This document shows positions 8,214 to 17,078 of a DNA stretch of 64,000 bases, piece after piece; the first letter of the stretch is position 1, and the number at the start of each line of letters is the position of its first letter. This DNA comes from an uncultured Eubacteriales bacterium (GTDB lineage Bacteria; Bacillota; Clostridia; Oscillospirales; Acutalibacteraceae), in the NCBI GenBank assembly GCA_934463265.1, contig CAKSIU010000002.1, forward strand, positions 54,946 through 118,945. Reading direction: 5' to 3'. Made by a program: the position numbers and the translations under genes. The notes beneath the pieces were generated by a model that had not been told where the DNA came from, searched no databases, and saw only the letters and a list, made by a program, of their open reading frames with translations.

Positions 8214-8633
8214 TTATTTACTTTTTTTCTGAGAAATTTTATCTAATTCTTTATTTTTTTCTACTTCTTTTTTTAGGTTTTCCAATATTTTGTTTTGAAC
8301 GTCTGTTGACAAAACTCGGTACAAAGAAATTAAAGTTTTTTCTTTTTTAGAAAGTTCATAAACATAATCAAAATCTTTAGAATCGTAGCAAGTATACAAA
8401 TCATCGCAGGAATCCTTTAAAGATTTGCGATTTTCCTTTTCTTCATTTTCGAGCATTTCTGTATAAGAAATATTAAAAATTTTAGCTAATTTTATTATTG
8501 TATTAATATCCGGGGTAGTTTTTCCGGTCTCATAATAAGTATAAGTTGAACGTTCTATATTCAAAGCATTAGCGACCTGTTGCTGAGTATAGCCATTATT
8601 TTCGCGCAACTTTTTCAGTGTTTTTGATATCAT
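8214..8633 (-). CDS. XRE-family transcriptional regulator
   Basis: DNA-binding protein of 139 residues. Residues 4-60 form a Cro/CI-type helix-turn-helix (YTQQQVANALNIERSTYTYYE as the core). The charged helical C-terminal part resembles no enzyme domain and may serve for dimerisation. The ATG start follows AAAGGTGAG. A 34-bp near-perfect palindrome begins 24 bases upstream of the start codon and is the obvious candidate for its own operator. The gene stands alone between valS and the divergent rimP operon; its targets cannot be told from sequence. Confidence 0.8.
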   Translation of the reverse strand: MISKTLKKLRENNGYTQQQVANALNIERSTYTYYETGKTTPDINTIIKLAKIFNISYTEMLENEEKENRKSLKDSCDDLYTCYDSKDFDYVYELSKKEKTLISLYRVLSTDVQNKILENLKKEVEKNKELDKISQKKSK

Positions 8634-8656
8634 TTTCTCACCTTTTAATAAAAAAA

Positions 8657-8690
8657 TTTAAGTAAGGTAATCTAGATTATCTTACTTAAA
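8657..8690. promoter_or_regulatory. 34-bp palindrome, probable operator of the XRE regulator
   Basis: The two 17-base halves TTTAAGTAAGGTAATCT and AGATTATCTTACTTAAA are complementary at 16 of 17 positions, centred on CTAG. It lies between the regulator start and the rimP operon promoter. It is best read as a binding site, possibly for autoregulation. Confidence 0.55.
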
Positions 8691-8771
8691 AAGTCTAACA
8701 ATTACTGTTTTTGGTGATATATCTTCACCTTTATGCGCCGAAAAGTTTTTATAAAAATTTTATTTTATCTG

Positions 8772-8800
8772 TTGCAATAAATATAAATTTATGGTATACT
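8772..8800 (+). promoter_or_regulatory. Sigma-A promoter of the rimP-nusA-infB operon
   Basis: -35 TTGCAA (8772-8777), a 17-base spacer and -10 TATACT (8795-8800). Confidence 0.7.
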
Positions 8801-8829
8801 AATTTTAAAGTTTTATTCATTGATTTTGT

Positions 8830-8856
8830 AAGAGTGGGAACTAACCCGCTCTTTTG
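8830..8856 (+). promoter_or_regulatory. Leader hairpin before rimP
   Basis: AAGAGTGGG and CCCGCTCTT form a 9-bp stem (one G-T pair) over a 6-base loop and are followed by TTTTG. It lies between the promoter and the rimP binding site, where a transcription attenuator would act. Whether it ends transcription is untested. Confidence 0.5.
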
Positions 8857-8879
8857 TTTATATTGAGGTGAATTTTGTT

Positions 8880-9365
8880 TTGAATAAAAAAAATCATGGA
8901 AATAGTGTCGTCAACGCCGTCTGGGAATTAGCCGCACCTATCGCCAATAACTTAGGTCTAGAAATTTGGGATATTAAATTCTTAAAAGAAGGCGTAAATT
9001 ATTATCTTAGAATATTTATTGACAGCGAAAATGGTATCACAATTGATGACTGCGAAAAAATGAGCAGAGCCATAGACAAACCACTTGACGAACTTGACCC
9101 CATTTCTCAAAATTACTGTTTGGAGGTGTGTTCTCCAGGAATTAACAGAGAATTAACGCGTGATGAACACTTAAAAAAATCTATTGGACAAAAAATTATC
9201 GTCCGGCTTATTCGTCCTTTAAATGACGGAACAAAACAATTAAACGGTGTCCTTATGTCGTTTAATAAAGATGATCTCATTGTTTCTTTGAGTGATAGTT
9301 CAAAAAACTTATGTCTTTCGAGAAAAAATATTGCATTTATTAAACTTGATGATTTCGAAAATTAA
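8880..9365 (+). CDS. rimP: Ribosome maturation factor RimP
   Basis: Protein of 161 residues needed for 30S subunit maturation. The N-terminal domain includes IDDCEKMSRAIDKPLDE, and the family motif YCLEVCSPGINREL is present at about residues 83-96, followed by a C-terminal SH3-like domain. The TTG at 8880 is chosen because GAGGTG lies 9 bases upstream; the in-frame GTG at 8868 overlaps that site. It is the first gene of the operon running to ribF. Confidence 0.93.
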   Translation: MNKKNHGNSVVNAVWELAAPIANNLGLEIWDIKFLKEGVNYYLRIFIDSENGITIDDCEKMSRAIDKPLDELDPISQNYCLEVCSPGINRELTRDEHLKKSIGQKIIVRLIRPLNDGTKQLNGVLMSFNKDDLIVSLSDSSKNLCLSRKNIAFIKLDDFEN

Positions 9366-9382
9366 TTTGGAGGTAATATAAA

Positions 9383-10429
9383 ATGAAAAACAAAGAATTA
9401 TTTGAGGCGCTTTCGCTTCTTGAGAAAGAAAGGGGTATTCCGGTTGATTTCATGCTTGATAAAATAAAAAAAGCCATCATTACTGCGTGTAAAAACAGCT
9501 ACAACGGCAATGAAGATGCTATAATTAACATAGATGAAAATAAAGGTAAATTCGAAGTTTTTTTGCGTAAAGCCGTTGTGGAAAACGTATCCGATTCCGG
9601 CAGAGAAATTTCTTTAGTCGACGCAAGATGTATTAATCCCAATACAAGCGTCGGCGAACAAGTGGCAATTAAGTTGGATACAAAAGAATTTGGAAGAATT
9701 GCTGCTCAAACGGCCAGAAATATCATTAGGCAGGGAATTCGAGATGGTGAACGTGGACTTATGCTTCGTGAATTTGAAAATAAATGTCAAGAGATTGTGT
9801 CTGCTATAGTTGAAAAAATTGATCCGCGCTCAGGTGCCGCCTCTTTAAAAATCGGCAAAGCAGAGGCTTTTTTACCAAAAGGAGAACAATTAATTAACGA
9901 CAATTTAAAAGAAGGTGACCACATAAAAGTCTACATAGCAGATGTAAAAGAAGGCGATAAAGGGCCTTGGGCAATCATCTCTAGAACTCACCCGGATATG
10001 GTAAAAAGGATGTTTGAAGCAGAAGTTCCTGAAATATACGATGGAACTGTTGAAATAAAACAAATTTCTCGCGAAGCTGGTGCTAGAACAAAAATGGCTG
10101 TTTTGAGTAAAGACAAAAATGTTGATGCAATTGGAGCCTGCATTGGGCCAAAAGGCGCCAGAGTAAACACTATTGTTGAAGAACTTCGCGGCGAAAAAAT
10201 AGATATCATAGAGTATGACGAAGACCCGGTTAAATTTATCGCGGCAGCACTCGCTCCAGCTGAAGTTTTAAATGTTAATCTTGATTCTGAAACTGATAAA
10301 TCTTGCACGGTGATAGTGCCAAATAATCAACTTTCTTTAGCAATCGGTAATAAAGGTCAAAATGCCAGGCTGGCAGCTAAATTAACCGGTTGGAAAATAG
10401 ATATAAAACCAGAAAACGAAATTTTATAA
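9383..10429 (+). CDS. nusA: Transcription termination/antitermination factor NusA
   Basis: RNA polymerase-associated factor of 348 residues, a normal length for Firmicutes, which lack the acidic C-terminal repeats. In order: N-terminal polymerase-binding domain (1-130), an S1 domain (about 135-200), and two KH domains with GACIGPKGARVNTI and LAIGNKGQNARLA as the GXXG loops. It starts with ATG behind GGAGG, 17 bases after the rimP stop. Confidence 0.97.
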   Translation: MKNKELFEALSLLEKERGIPVDFMLDKIKKAIITACKNSYNGNEDAIINIDENKGKFEVFLRKAVVENVSDSGREISLVDARCINPNTSVGEQVAIKLDTKEFGRIAAQTARNIIRQGIRDGERGLMLREFENKCQEIVSAIVEKIDPRSGAASLKIGKAEAFLPKGEQLINDNLKEGDHIKVYIADVKEGDKGPWAIISRTHPDMVKRMFEAEVPEIYDGTVEIKQISREAGARTKMAVLSKDKNVDAIGACIGPKGARVNTIVEELRGEKIDIIEYDEDPVKFIAAALAPAEVLNVNLDSETDKSCTVIVPNNQLSLAIGNKGQNARLAAKLTGWKIDIKPENEIL

Positions 10430-10488
10430 ATAATTTTTGCTTTAGTGCTTTAATTCATACGAACTTTTTTAGAAAGAGGGTCTTAATA

Positions 10489-10782
10489 ATGCCAAATAAA
10501 CATATTCCGTTGCGTATGTGCATGGCTTGCAACGAAATGAAAAACAAGAAAGAGCTGATTCGGCTTGTAAAAACAAAAAACAGCGATGATAGTTATGATA
10601 TTATTGTTGACAAGACATTTAAATCTCCAGGCAGGGGTGCATATTTATGCAAGAATCTCGATTGTTTAAAAAAAGTTCGCAAATCTAAACGTTTTAATCG
10701 AATTTTTTCTCGCGAAGTTCCAGATGAAATTTATACACAGATTGAGGAGGACATTCATCTTGAACAATCTAAACAGCAATAA
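10489..10782 (+). CDS. rnpM: YlxR/RnpM, RNase P modulator family
   Basis: Small RNA-binding protein of 97 residues. The family pattern is clear: PLRMCMACNEMKNKKELIRLV near the N-terminus and PGRGAYLC with Cys residues in the middle. It starts at the ATG behind AGAGGG; a longer frame overlapping nusA exists but lacks a binding site. The gene sits in its conserved place between nusA and ylxQ. YlxR homologues have been described as modulators of RNase P. Confidence 0.9.
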   Translation: MPNKHIPLRMCMACNEMKNKKELIRLVKTKNSDDSYDIIVDKTFKSPGRGAYLCKNLDCLKKVRKSKRFNRIFSREVPDEIYTQIEEDIHLEQSKQQ

Positions 10783-11068
10783 AATTTTATCTCTTTTAGG
10801 ACTTTGCAAAAAATCCGGCAACTTAACCTTAGGTTTTGATTCTTGTTTAGAGGCTGTTAAGCAGAAAAAGTCTCAGATTATTTTAATTACCGAGGATTTA
10901 TCTGATAATACAAAGAAAAAATTATTTAATCAGGTCGATACGAATTTGATTCGCGCTGTAGATTTGTCTATGGATGACGTAAATGCCTTTCTTGGAAAAA
11001 CGTGCGGAATAATTTCTGTCAATAATAAAGGTTTTGCCGAAAAAATTATATCTCTCTTGAATTTTTGA
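10760..11068 (+). CDS. ylxQ: L7Ae/L30e-family RNA-binding protein YlxQ
   Basis: Kink-turn-binding family protein of 102 residues. The core pattern LGLCKKSGNLTLGFDSCLEAV and the later IILITEDLS are typical of YlxQ. It starts at a TTG with GAGGAGG 9 bases upstream and overlaps the rnpM end by 23 bases, which suggests translational coupling. Confidence 0.88.
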   Translation: MNNLNSNKILSLLGLCKKSGNLTLGFDSCLEAVKQKKSQIILITEDLSDNTKKKLFNQVDTNLIRAVDLSMDDVNAFLGKTCGIISVNNKGFAEKIISLLNF

Positions 11069-11089
11069 TACTTAGGAGGTCACCAATAC

Positions 11090-13666
11090 ATGATGGTTAA
11101 ATATAGAGTTCATGAAGTCGCAAAAGATTTCAATGTGTCCAGCCGAGAAGTTATAGATTTTATTAAAGAAACTACCGGCGTCGAAAAAAAACATATGACT
11201 GCTTTAAACGAGGACGAATTAAATCTCGTTTTTGAGCACTTTTCAAAAGACAAACAGGTCTCAAGTTTTGAAGAATACTTAGCGGGTAAACTTGACGTTA
11301 AAGCTACTGAAGAGAAGTCTCGAACTAAAACGAAGCAAAGTAAAGATAAAGACAACGCTACTTCTTCGAATAAGGATTCAACTCCATCAAAAACCAATAA
11401 ATCCGAAACAAAACACAGTAATTCTGAAACAAAACACAGTAATTCTGAAAAAATTTCTTCTGCTGGTTCTTTTAATAAAAAAGATGTAAATAAAAATAAA
11501 AAAGTTTATGGCGCTTCAAAAGAAAAATCTGCGAAATTAGAAAATAAAAACACTGTTGTAGAAAAAAAATCTGCTGAAAAATCGCCAAAAGAAGCTAAAC
11601 AGACACAGCAAAAAGTGCAAAGTAATAAATCATCTCAAAATAATAAAATTAAAGAAAATATTTCTGTTAAAAGCGAAAATTCTGTTATCAAAAAGCCCGC
11701 CGTTCGCATAATTGATACTCGGGCTGCACACGTCGACATTGAAAAATACAACGAAAAATATGACAGGCTTGCATCTGAAAAAATTAAAACGGAAAATATT
11801 GTTCGCAAACAAAAAATTACGCAAAAATCTCAACAACGAGGCAAACCTAAAAATTCTAGAAAGGAAACCGAGGCTGAAAGACTTCGCAGAATAGCTCTTG
11901 AACGCAAAAATAGACCTATTACTGTTTCTATTCCGGAAAATATCACAGTAGGCGAACTCGCAAGCAGACTTAAAGCAACTGCCGCAGAAGTTATCAAAAA
12001 GCTCATGATGATGGGAATAATGGCTTCGATAAATGACACCATTGATTTCGACACTGCAAGTCTTGTTGCGATGGAATTTCATGCAAAAATTGAAAAAGAA
12101 GTCGTTGTTACCATAGAAGAAAGAATTATTGACGACAGCGAGGACAGTGATGAAAATCTCGTACCAAGAGCTCCTGTCGTGGTGGTTATGGGGCATGTTG
12201 ACCACGGAAAAACTTCACTTTTAGATGCAATTCGTCACGCTGATGTTATCTCAACTGAAGCCGGCGGAATTACACAACATATCGGCGCTTATAGAGTTAA
12301 ATTAAACAGCGGAGAAATTACTTTTCTGGACACCCCAGGCCACGAAGCCTTCACCACTATGCGTGCAAGAGGCGCACAAATTACTGACATTGCAATTTTA
12401 GTCGTCGCTGCAGATGACGGAATTATGCCACAAACTGTCGAAGCGATTAACCATGCCAAGGCCGCCGGTGTTTCGATAATCGTTGCAATAAACAAAATGG
12501 ATAAACCTGGAGCAAATCCAGATAATGTTAAGCAGCAACTCACCGAGCATGAAATTGTGCCGGAAGAATGGGGCGGCGATACTCCTTGTATTCCTATTTC
12601 TGCCAAAAAGCGTCAAGGCATCGAAGATTTACTTGAAATGGTAAATTTGATTGCTGATATGAAAGAATTAAAGGCAAATCCCGACAGGGCTGCAAAAGGT
12701 ACTGTTATTGAAGCTCGACTTGATAAAGGTCGCGGACCTATTGCTACGATTCTTGTTCAAAACGGAACTTTGCACGTCGGAGATGTCGTTGTAGCCGGCA
12801 CTGCTGTTGGAAAAGTTCGCGCTATGACAAATGACAGAGGTGAACGTGTAAAAACTGCAGGTCCTTCTGTTCCGGTAGAAATAACCGGTCTCGATTCTGT
12901 TCCATCCGGAGGAGATACTTTCAATGCAGTTTCGGACGAAAGATTGGCTCGCGAATTGGTTGAAGAGAGAAAAACAAAACAAAAAGAAGCTCAATTTAAT
13001 TCTCAAACAAAAGTTACGCTCGACAACTTGTTTGACCAGATGCAAATGGGCGAAGTAAAAGAACTTAAAGTAATCGTAAAAGCCGACGTTCAGGGCTCGG
13101 TTGAAGCTGTTAAACAGTCATTAGAAAAACTTAGCAACGACGAGGTTCGCGTTCATGTAATTCACGGTGCAGTCGGTGCGATAAGTGAATCCGACGTCAT
13201 GCTAGCAAATGCTTCCAACGCTATTATTGTTGGATTTAACGTCCGTCCGGACCCTGTTGCTGCTGAAAATGCTGAACGGAATGGTGTCGACTTAAGGCTG
13301 TACCGAATTATTTACGATTGTATTGGCGAAATCAGTTCTGCTATGAAAGGTTTGCTTGCACCTAAATTTAGAGAAGTTCAGATTGGTCGCGCTGAATGCC
13401 GTCAAGTCTACAAAATTTCTAATGTTGGAACGGTTGCTGGTTGCTACGTTGTTAGCGGGAAAATTTCTAGAAATGCAGAAATTCGCGTGGTTCGTGACGG
13501 TATCGTCGTGTCAGAAGATAAATTACTTTCATTGCGCAGGTTTAAAGACGATGTGAAAGAAGTCGCACAGGGTTATGAATGTGGAATCGGACTTGAGAAG
13601 TTTAACGATATAAAAGAGGGCGATGTTTTTGAGGCCTTTATTATAGAAGAATATCGCGACAATTAG
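11090..13666 (+). CDS. infB: Translation initiation factor IF-2
   Basis: GTPase of 858 residues that brings initiator tRNA to the 30S subunit. In order: an N-terminal IF2_N domain (about 1-52), a Lys/Ser/Thr-rich linker (60-265), a second IF2_N-like domain (about 277-330), then the GTPase with GHVDHGKTS, DTPGHEAF and NKMD, followed by domains II to IV. The linker contains two perfect tandem copies of a 21-bp unit (residues ETKHSNS twice). Two ATG codons sit side by side at the start; GGAGG is 10 bases before the first. Confidence 0.98.
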   Translation: MMVKYRVHEVAKDFNVSSREVIDFIKETTGVEKKHMTALNEDELNLVFEHFSKDKQVSSFEEYLAGKLDVKATEEKSRTKTKQSKDKDNATSSNKDSTPSKTNKSETKHSNSETKHSNSEKISSAGSFNKKDVNKNKKVYGASKEKSAKLENKNTVVEKKSAEKSPKEAKQTQQKVQSNKSSQNNKIKENISVKSENSVIKKPAVRIIDTRAAHVDIEKYNEKYDRLASEKIKTENIVRKQKITQKSQQRGKPKNSRKETEAERLRRIALERKNRPITVSIPENITVGELASRLKATAAEVIKKLMMMGIMASINDTIDFDTASLVAMEFHAKIEKEVVVTIEERIIDDSEDSDENLVPRAPVVVVMGHVDHGKTSLLDAIRHADVISTEAGGITQHIGAYRVKLNSGEITFLDTPGHEAFTTMRARGAQITDIAILVVAADDGIMPQTVEAINHAKAAGVSIIVAINKMDKPGANPDNVKQQLTEHEIVPEEWGGDTPCIPISAKKRQGIEDLLEMVNLIADMKELKANPDRAAKGTVIEARLDKGRGPIATILVQNGTLHVGDVVVAGTAVGKVRAMTNDRGERVKTAGPSVPVEITGLDSVPSGGDTFNAVSDERLARELVEERKTKQKEAQFNSQTKVTLDNLFDQMQMGEVKELKVIVKADVQGSVEAVKQSLEKLSNDEVRVHVIHGAVGAISESDVMLANASNAIIVGFNVRPDPVAAENAERNGVDLRLYRIIYDCIGEISSAMKGLLAPKFREVQIGRAECRQVYKISNVGTVAGCYVVSGKISRNAEIRVVRDGIVVSEDKLLSLRRFKDDVKEVAQGYECGIGLEKFNDIKEGDVFEAFIIEEYRDN
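11405..11446 (+). repeat. 21-bp tandem duplication inside infB
   Basis: Two identical 21-base units lie head to tail and encode ETKHSNS twice within the disordered linker of IF-2. The frame is kept. Confidence 0.85.
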
Positions 13667-13683
13667 AGACTTATAATAAAGAA

Positions 13684-13731
13684 TATAGCTCCTGCAAAGC
13701 GAAAAAAAATTCGTAAAGCAGGGGCTAAAAG
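13684..13731 (+). other. Long hairpin between infB and rbfA
   Basis: TAGCTCCTGC and GCAGGGGCTA pair (one T-G pair) across about 22 bases, with a further small inverted repeat inside (GCGAA/TTCGT). No T-run follows, so it is more likely an RNA-processing or stability element than a terminator. Confidence 0.4.
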
Positions 13732-13757
13732 ATGTTATTGAAAAGGAGGTTTTTTCT

Positions 13758-14102
13758 ATGTCTGGACACAGACTTGAGAGAATTACCGAAGATATAAAAA
13801 GAGAATTAACCGCTATTTTTAGAGAACTCAAAGACCCTCGCGTTACACAGACGATGATAAGCATAGTAAAAGTCGAAGTTACTGGAGATTTGTCGCTTTG
13901 CAAAGTTTATGTAAGTGCGATTGATGGCATGGAAAAAGCTAAAGAAGCGGTTTTGGGCTTGAAATTTGCCAGCGGATATATTCGGCATGAACTTGGTCTT
14001 AGACTTAAATTAAGGCATGTTCCTGCACCAATATTTATCGCAACAGATTCGATTGAATACGGAACTGACATTTTAAAAAAATTAAGCGATTTGAGGAAGT
14101 AA
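13758..14102 (+). CDS. rbfA: Ribosome-binding factor A
   Basis: KH-like cold-shock factor of 114 residues that binds the 30S subunit during 16S rRNA maturation. The pattern RLERITEDIKRELTAIF, KDPRVT and the C-terminal RHVPAPIFIATDSIEYG fit the family. It starts with ATG behind AAAGGAGG. The DHH gene begins 6 bases after its stop, using GAGGAAG inside the rbfA end as binding site. Confidence 0.95.
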   Translation: MSGHRLERITEDIKRELTAIFRELKDPRVTQTMISIVKVEVTGDLSLCKVYVSAIDGMEKAKEAVLGLKFASGYIRHELGLRLKLRHVPAPIFIATDSIEYGTDILKKLSDLRK

Positions 14103-14108
14103 AGTTTT

Positions 14109-15065
14109 ATGAATACAAGCCTTCATGAAATTTCAAAAACTCTAAAAGAGAATAATAATTTTTATATTTTAACACATAAATCTCCCGATGGAGATACTTT
14201 AGGTTCCGCTTTTGCACTATGTTTTGCTTTGCAGAAGTTGAAAAAAAATGCAAAAGTTCTTTGTAATGATGAAATTTCTAAAAAATATGACTTTTTATTT
14301 GAAAATATTGAAGAACAAAACTTTGAACCGAATTATATAATCAGCGTAGATGTGTCTGATACTGCGCTGTTGGGTGAAAAACTTTACTGCTATGCGGATA
14401 AAATTGACTTGTGTATCGACCATCATCTTTCAAATACTCATTTTTCAAAAAATGAGTACATCGAAAGTACTTCTGCCGCAACGGCTGAAATAATTTACGA
14501 AATAATAAAAAATTTAAAAATTGACGTTGATACTGACATTGCTAATTGCATTTACACCGGTATTTCTACTGATACCGGTTGTTTTCGTCATGCAAACACC
14601 ACGTCACGCTCTTACAGAATCGCCGCAGATATGGTGGATTTTGGCGCAAAGGCTTTTCAAATAAATAAAATCATGTTTGATACAAAAAGCATGGCTAAAT
14701 TGAATTTAGAAAAAATTGCTTTTGAAAGCATGGAATTTTTTTACCAAAATAAATGCGCTGTAATAAGTATCCTGCATGAAGAATTTATAAAAACAGGCGC
14801 TGGTGAGAGTGATTTTGACGGCATTTCTTCTATTCCGAGGCAAATTGAAGGGGTTTTGGTCGGCGTTTTGATTAAAGAAAAAGAACCAGGAATTTTTAAA
14901 ATATCTCTTCGCACAGATGAATCTGTTGATGCATCGAAAATCTGCGAAAAATTTAACGGTGGCGGGCATAGATGTGCTGCTGGATGTACTATTTCAGGCA
15001 ATTTTCTTGAAATCAAAAAGCAAATCGTTATGGCTATAAGCCAGTACATCGAGGAGAAAAAATGA
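14109..15065 (+). CDS. nrnA: DHH/DHHA1 phosphoesterase (NrnA-type)
   Basis: Bifunctional oligoribonuclease and pAp phosphatase family, 318 residues. Metal-binding motifs appear in order: THKSPDGDTLGS (near 18-29), VDVSD, and IDHHLSN with the DHH signature (near 106). The C-terminal DHHA1 domain has FNGGGHRCAAGC. The stop overlaps the truB start by four bases (ATGA), so the two are probably coupled. The position between rbfA and truB is standard in Firmicutes. Confidence 0.93.
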   Translation: MNTSLHEISKTLKENNNFYILTHKSPDGDTLGSAFALCFALQKLKKNAKVLCNDEISKKYDFLFENIEEQNFEPNYIISVDVSDTALLGEKLYCYADKIDLCIDHHLSNTHFSKNEYIESTSAATAEIIYEIIKNLKIDVDTDIANCIYTGISTDTGCFRHANTTSRSYRIAADMVDFGAKAFQINKIMFDTKSMAKLNLEKIAFESMEFFYQNKCAVISILHEEFIKTGAGESDFDGISSIPRQIEGVLVGVLIKEKEPGIFKISLRTDESVDASKICEKFNGGGHRCAAGCTISGNFLEIKKQIVMAISQYIEEKK

Positions 15066-15964
15066 ACGGAATTATAATTATAAATAAGCCCAAAAATTTT
15101 ACTTCATTCGACGTCGTTGCTGTTATGAGAAAGCTATTAAATGAGAAAAAAGTCGGTCATACCGGCACTCTTGACCCTATGGCTACCGGAGTTTTGCCAA
15201 TTTTAATCGGGCGCGCAACAAAACTTCAGTCGTTTATTTCTGATTCAAACAAAGAGTACGTTGCAAAATTCCAATTAGGAATAAGCACCGATACGCTTGA
15301 TATCACAGGAAAAGTGCTTTCTTCTTCCGAGTCAAACGTAAAAAGGCACGAAATTGAAAAAATTTTAGATGGTTTTCGCGGAGAAATAAATCAAATTCCG
15401 CCAATGTTTTCAGCTGTTCAAAAAGATGGCGTGCGATTGTATAGCCTGGCGAGGAAAGGTATCGAAGTCACCAGAGAAGCTCGAAAAGTTACTATAAATG
15501 AGTTAAAACTGCTCAACTTTGACGAGACCTTGCAACAAGGAACATTTATGGTAAGTTGCTCCAAAGGCACATATGTGCGGACGTTGTGTGATGACATAGG
15601 TAAAAAACTTGGTTGTGGAGCGGTTTTAACTGGTTTACAGCGCACAAAAAACTGTAAATTCGGTATCACAGACAGTATTACTTTAGAAAACGCTACCCAT
15701 TTTGCTAAAAATAATACATTAATAGAACACATTTTGCCATGTGACACCGCACTCAAAAATTACAATAAAATAAATATCTCTGCACTTCAAAGTACCAGGT
15801 TTAAAAATGGAGGCAGCTTGAGCTTGGACAGAATTTCAACAAAAAAAATTTTAAGCGACAATGAAATTATTAGAGTATATAGCAATGAATCAGATTTTAT
15901 CGGATTAGGCAAAATTAACTTTAAGAAAAATGAATTAACTGTTGAATGTTTAGTGGAAATTTAA
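15062..15964 (+). CDS. truB: tRNA pseudouridine-55 synthase
   Basis: Modifies U55 in the T-loop of tRNA. The product is 300 residues. The catalytic Asp38 is in GTLDPMATGVLP, and the tyrosine-bearing motif KEYVAKFQLGISTDTLD follows. The C-terminal PUA-like part is present. The start codon overlaps the nrnA stop. Confidence 0.96.
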   Translation: MNGIIIINKPKNFTSFDVVAVMRKLLNEKKVGHTGTLDPMATGVLPILIGRATKLQSFISDSNKEYVAKFQLGISTDTLDITGKVLSSSESNVKRHEIEKILDGFRGEINQIPPMFSAVQKDGVRLYSLARKGIEVTREARKVTINELKLLNFDETLQQGTFMVSCSKGTYVRTLCDDIGKKLGCGAVLTGLQRTKNCKFGITDSITLENATHFAKNNTLIEHILPCDTALKNYNKINISALQSTRFKNGGSLSLDRISTKKILSDNEIIRVYSNESDFIGLGKINFKKNELTVECLVEI

Positions 15965-15993
15965 TAAACGGGCGTAAAATTTGAGGTCTGTAA

Positions 15994-16545
15994 ATGAAAA
16001 TAAATTATTTTTTAGAAAAATCACTTGATAAAACTTGCGTCGCACTTGGTTATTTCGATGGCATCCATTTAGGGCATCAGGCTGTAATAAACGACACTGT
16101 AAAAAAAGCTCAACTAACGCACACGATCCCAACTATATTTACATTCTCTCAAAATCCTAAAAGCATCATAAGAAATACCGAAATAAAAAATATTTCAACA
16201 CAAGTGCAAAAAGAAAAGTCGCTGTGTGATATTGGTATAAAGCTTTTGTATTGCGTGAACTTTTCTGAAATTAAAGATTTACCTCCCATAGAATTTGTTG
16301 AAAAAATATTGGTAAACACACTACAAGCCAAATATGTCTTCTGTGGATTTAATTTTCATTTTGGGAAAAGTGCATCTGCAAATGCTGATGACCTTATAGA
16401 AATATGCAAAAAATATGACATAGAAGCTTCTGTAATCGAACCTGTCAAAATTAACGGAACTATCGTAAGTTCTTCGCAAATACGTGAATGTATTTTAAAA
16501 GGTGAAATCAAAAAAGTTAACATGTTACTAGGAAAAAATAAATGA
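15994..16545 (+). CDS. ribF: RibF-type FAD synthetase domain without riboflavin kinase domain
   Basis: Normal RibF of about 300 residues has an FMN adenylyltransferase half and a riboflavin kinase half. This product has only 183 residues. The nucleotidyltransferase motifs are intact: GYFDGIHLGHQ near residue 19 and SSSQIRE near 160, ending in NMLLG. The protein stops exactly where the kinase half would begin, followed at once by a strong terminator, and no kinase remnant is seen downstream. It may work as a stand-alone FAD synthetase, with FMN made by a kinase elsewhere or taken from outside. It closes the rimP operon in the usual place after truB. Confidence 0.85.
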   Translation: MKINYFLEKSLDKTCVALGYFDGIHLGHQAVINDTVKKAQLTHTIPTIFTFSQNPKSIIRNTEIKNISTQVQKEKSLCDIGIKLLYCVNFSEIKDLPPIEFVEKILVNTLQAKYVFCGFNFHFGKSASANADDLIEICKKYDIEASVIEPVKINGTIVSSSQIRECILKGEIKKVNMLLGKNK

Positions 16546-16576
16546 GGTTATACATTTTTGTATAGCCTCATTTTTC
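16541..16576. terminator. Bidirectional terminator between ribF and the glycosylase gene
   Basis: A 14-bp stem (AATGAGGTTATACA with TGTATAGCCTCATT) over a 4-base loop has T-rich flanks on both strands. It ends the rimP operon and the convergent two-gene unit on the minus strand. Confidence 0.85.
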
Positions 16577-17078
16577 ATATTCTTACGAACCGCCACAATT
16601 TATCTCTGTATTCCTGAGTAGCATAGTCTATACCAATTCTTTTGGTAGCTTTAAATTTAAATTTGCAGCCATCATCTTCTAGCCAAAGTTTACTTGACAT
16701 TATCAAATCTTCTCCATTTAAATTTCTGTCTATCTTGAGTGCTTTAGTTAATTTTCCAGGGCCATCAAAACCTTCTACTCCGCGAATCAAAACAGCCTGA
16801 GGAAATCCTTTTTCACCGGTTACAATGTTCAATAAGTTGTGAATTCCGTAACATAAATAAACATACGCCACTCCCCCCTGCTCATATAAAACTTTCGTAC
16901 GTTCGGTCTTTCCTTTATGTGCATGGCAAGCTGTATCATTTTCTCCAAAATAAGCTTCTGTTTCAGTTATTCTAAGTTTAATAATTCTATCACCAACCTG
17001 CCTGCAAAGCTTCATGCCAAGAAGTTTTGGAGCAAGTTCAACTGCACTTAATTTATATAATTCAGAATTTATTCTCAT
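16575..17078 (-). CDS. mpg: 3-methyladenine DNA glycosylase (AAG/MPG family)
   Basis: Base-excision repair enzyme that removes alkylated purines. The product is about 167 residues, slightly shorter than usual. Motifs: ETEAYFGENDTACHAHKGKTERT, the catalytic-region AYVYLCYGIHNLLN, and VLIRGVEG followed by GPGKLTKAL. The ATG at 17078 follows GGAGAG closely; an ATG four codons upstream is the alternative. The start overlaps the end of the upstream DUF5131 gene by 17 bases, so the two form a coupled pair. Confidence 0.92.
   Translation of the reverse strand: MRINSELYKLSAVELAPKLLGMKLCRQVGDRIIKLRITETEAYFGENDTACHAHKGKTERTKVLYEQGGVAYVYLCYGIHNLLNIVTGEKGFPQAVLIRGVEGFDGPGKLTKALKIDRNLNGEDLIMSSKLWLEDDGCKFKFKATKRIGIDYATQEYRDKLWRFVRI

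Noticed and set aside
11405..11446. Short direct repeats as a possible CRISPR-like array
   Set aside because: Only two units, head to tail without spacers, in frame within the IF-2 linker.
11630..12205. Open frame of 191 codons on the minus strand inside infB
   Set aside because: Antisense shadow of IF-2, biased in composition, no ribosome binding site.
16546..16574. Possible remnant of a riboflavin kinase domain after ribF
   Set aside because: Only a terminator fits between ribF and the convergent mpg gene, and no kinase motif is present in any frame.
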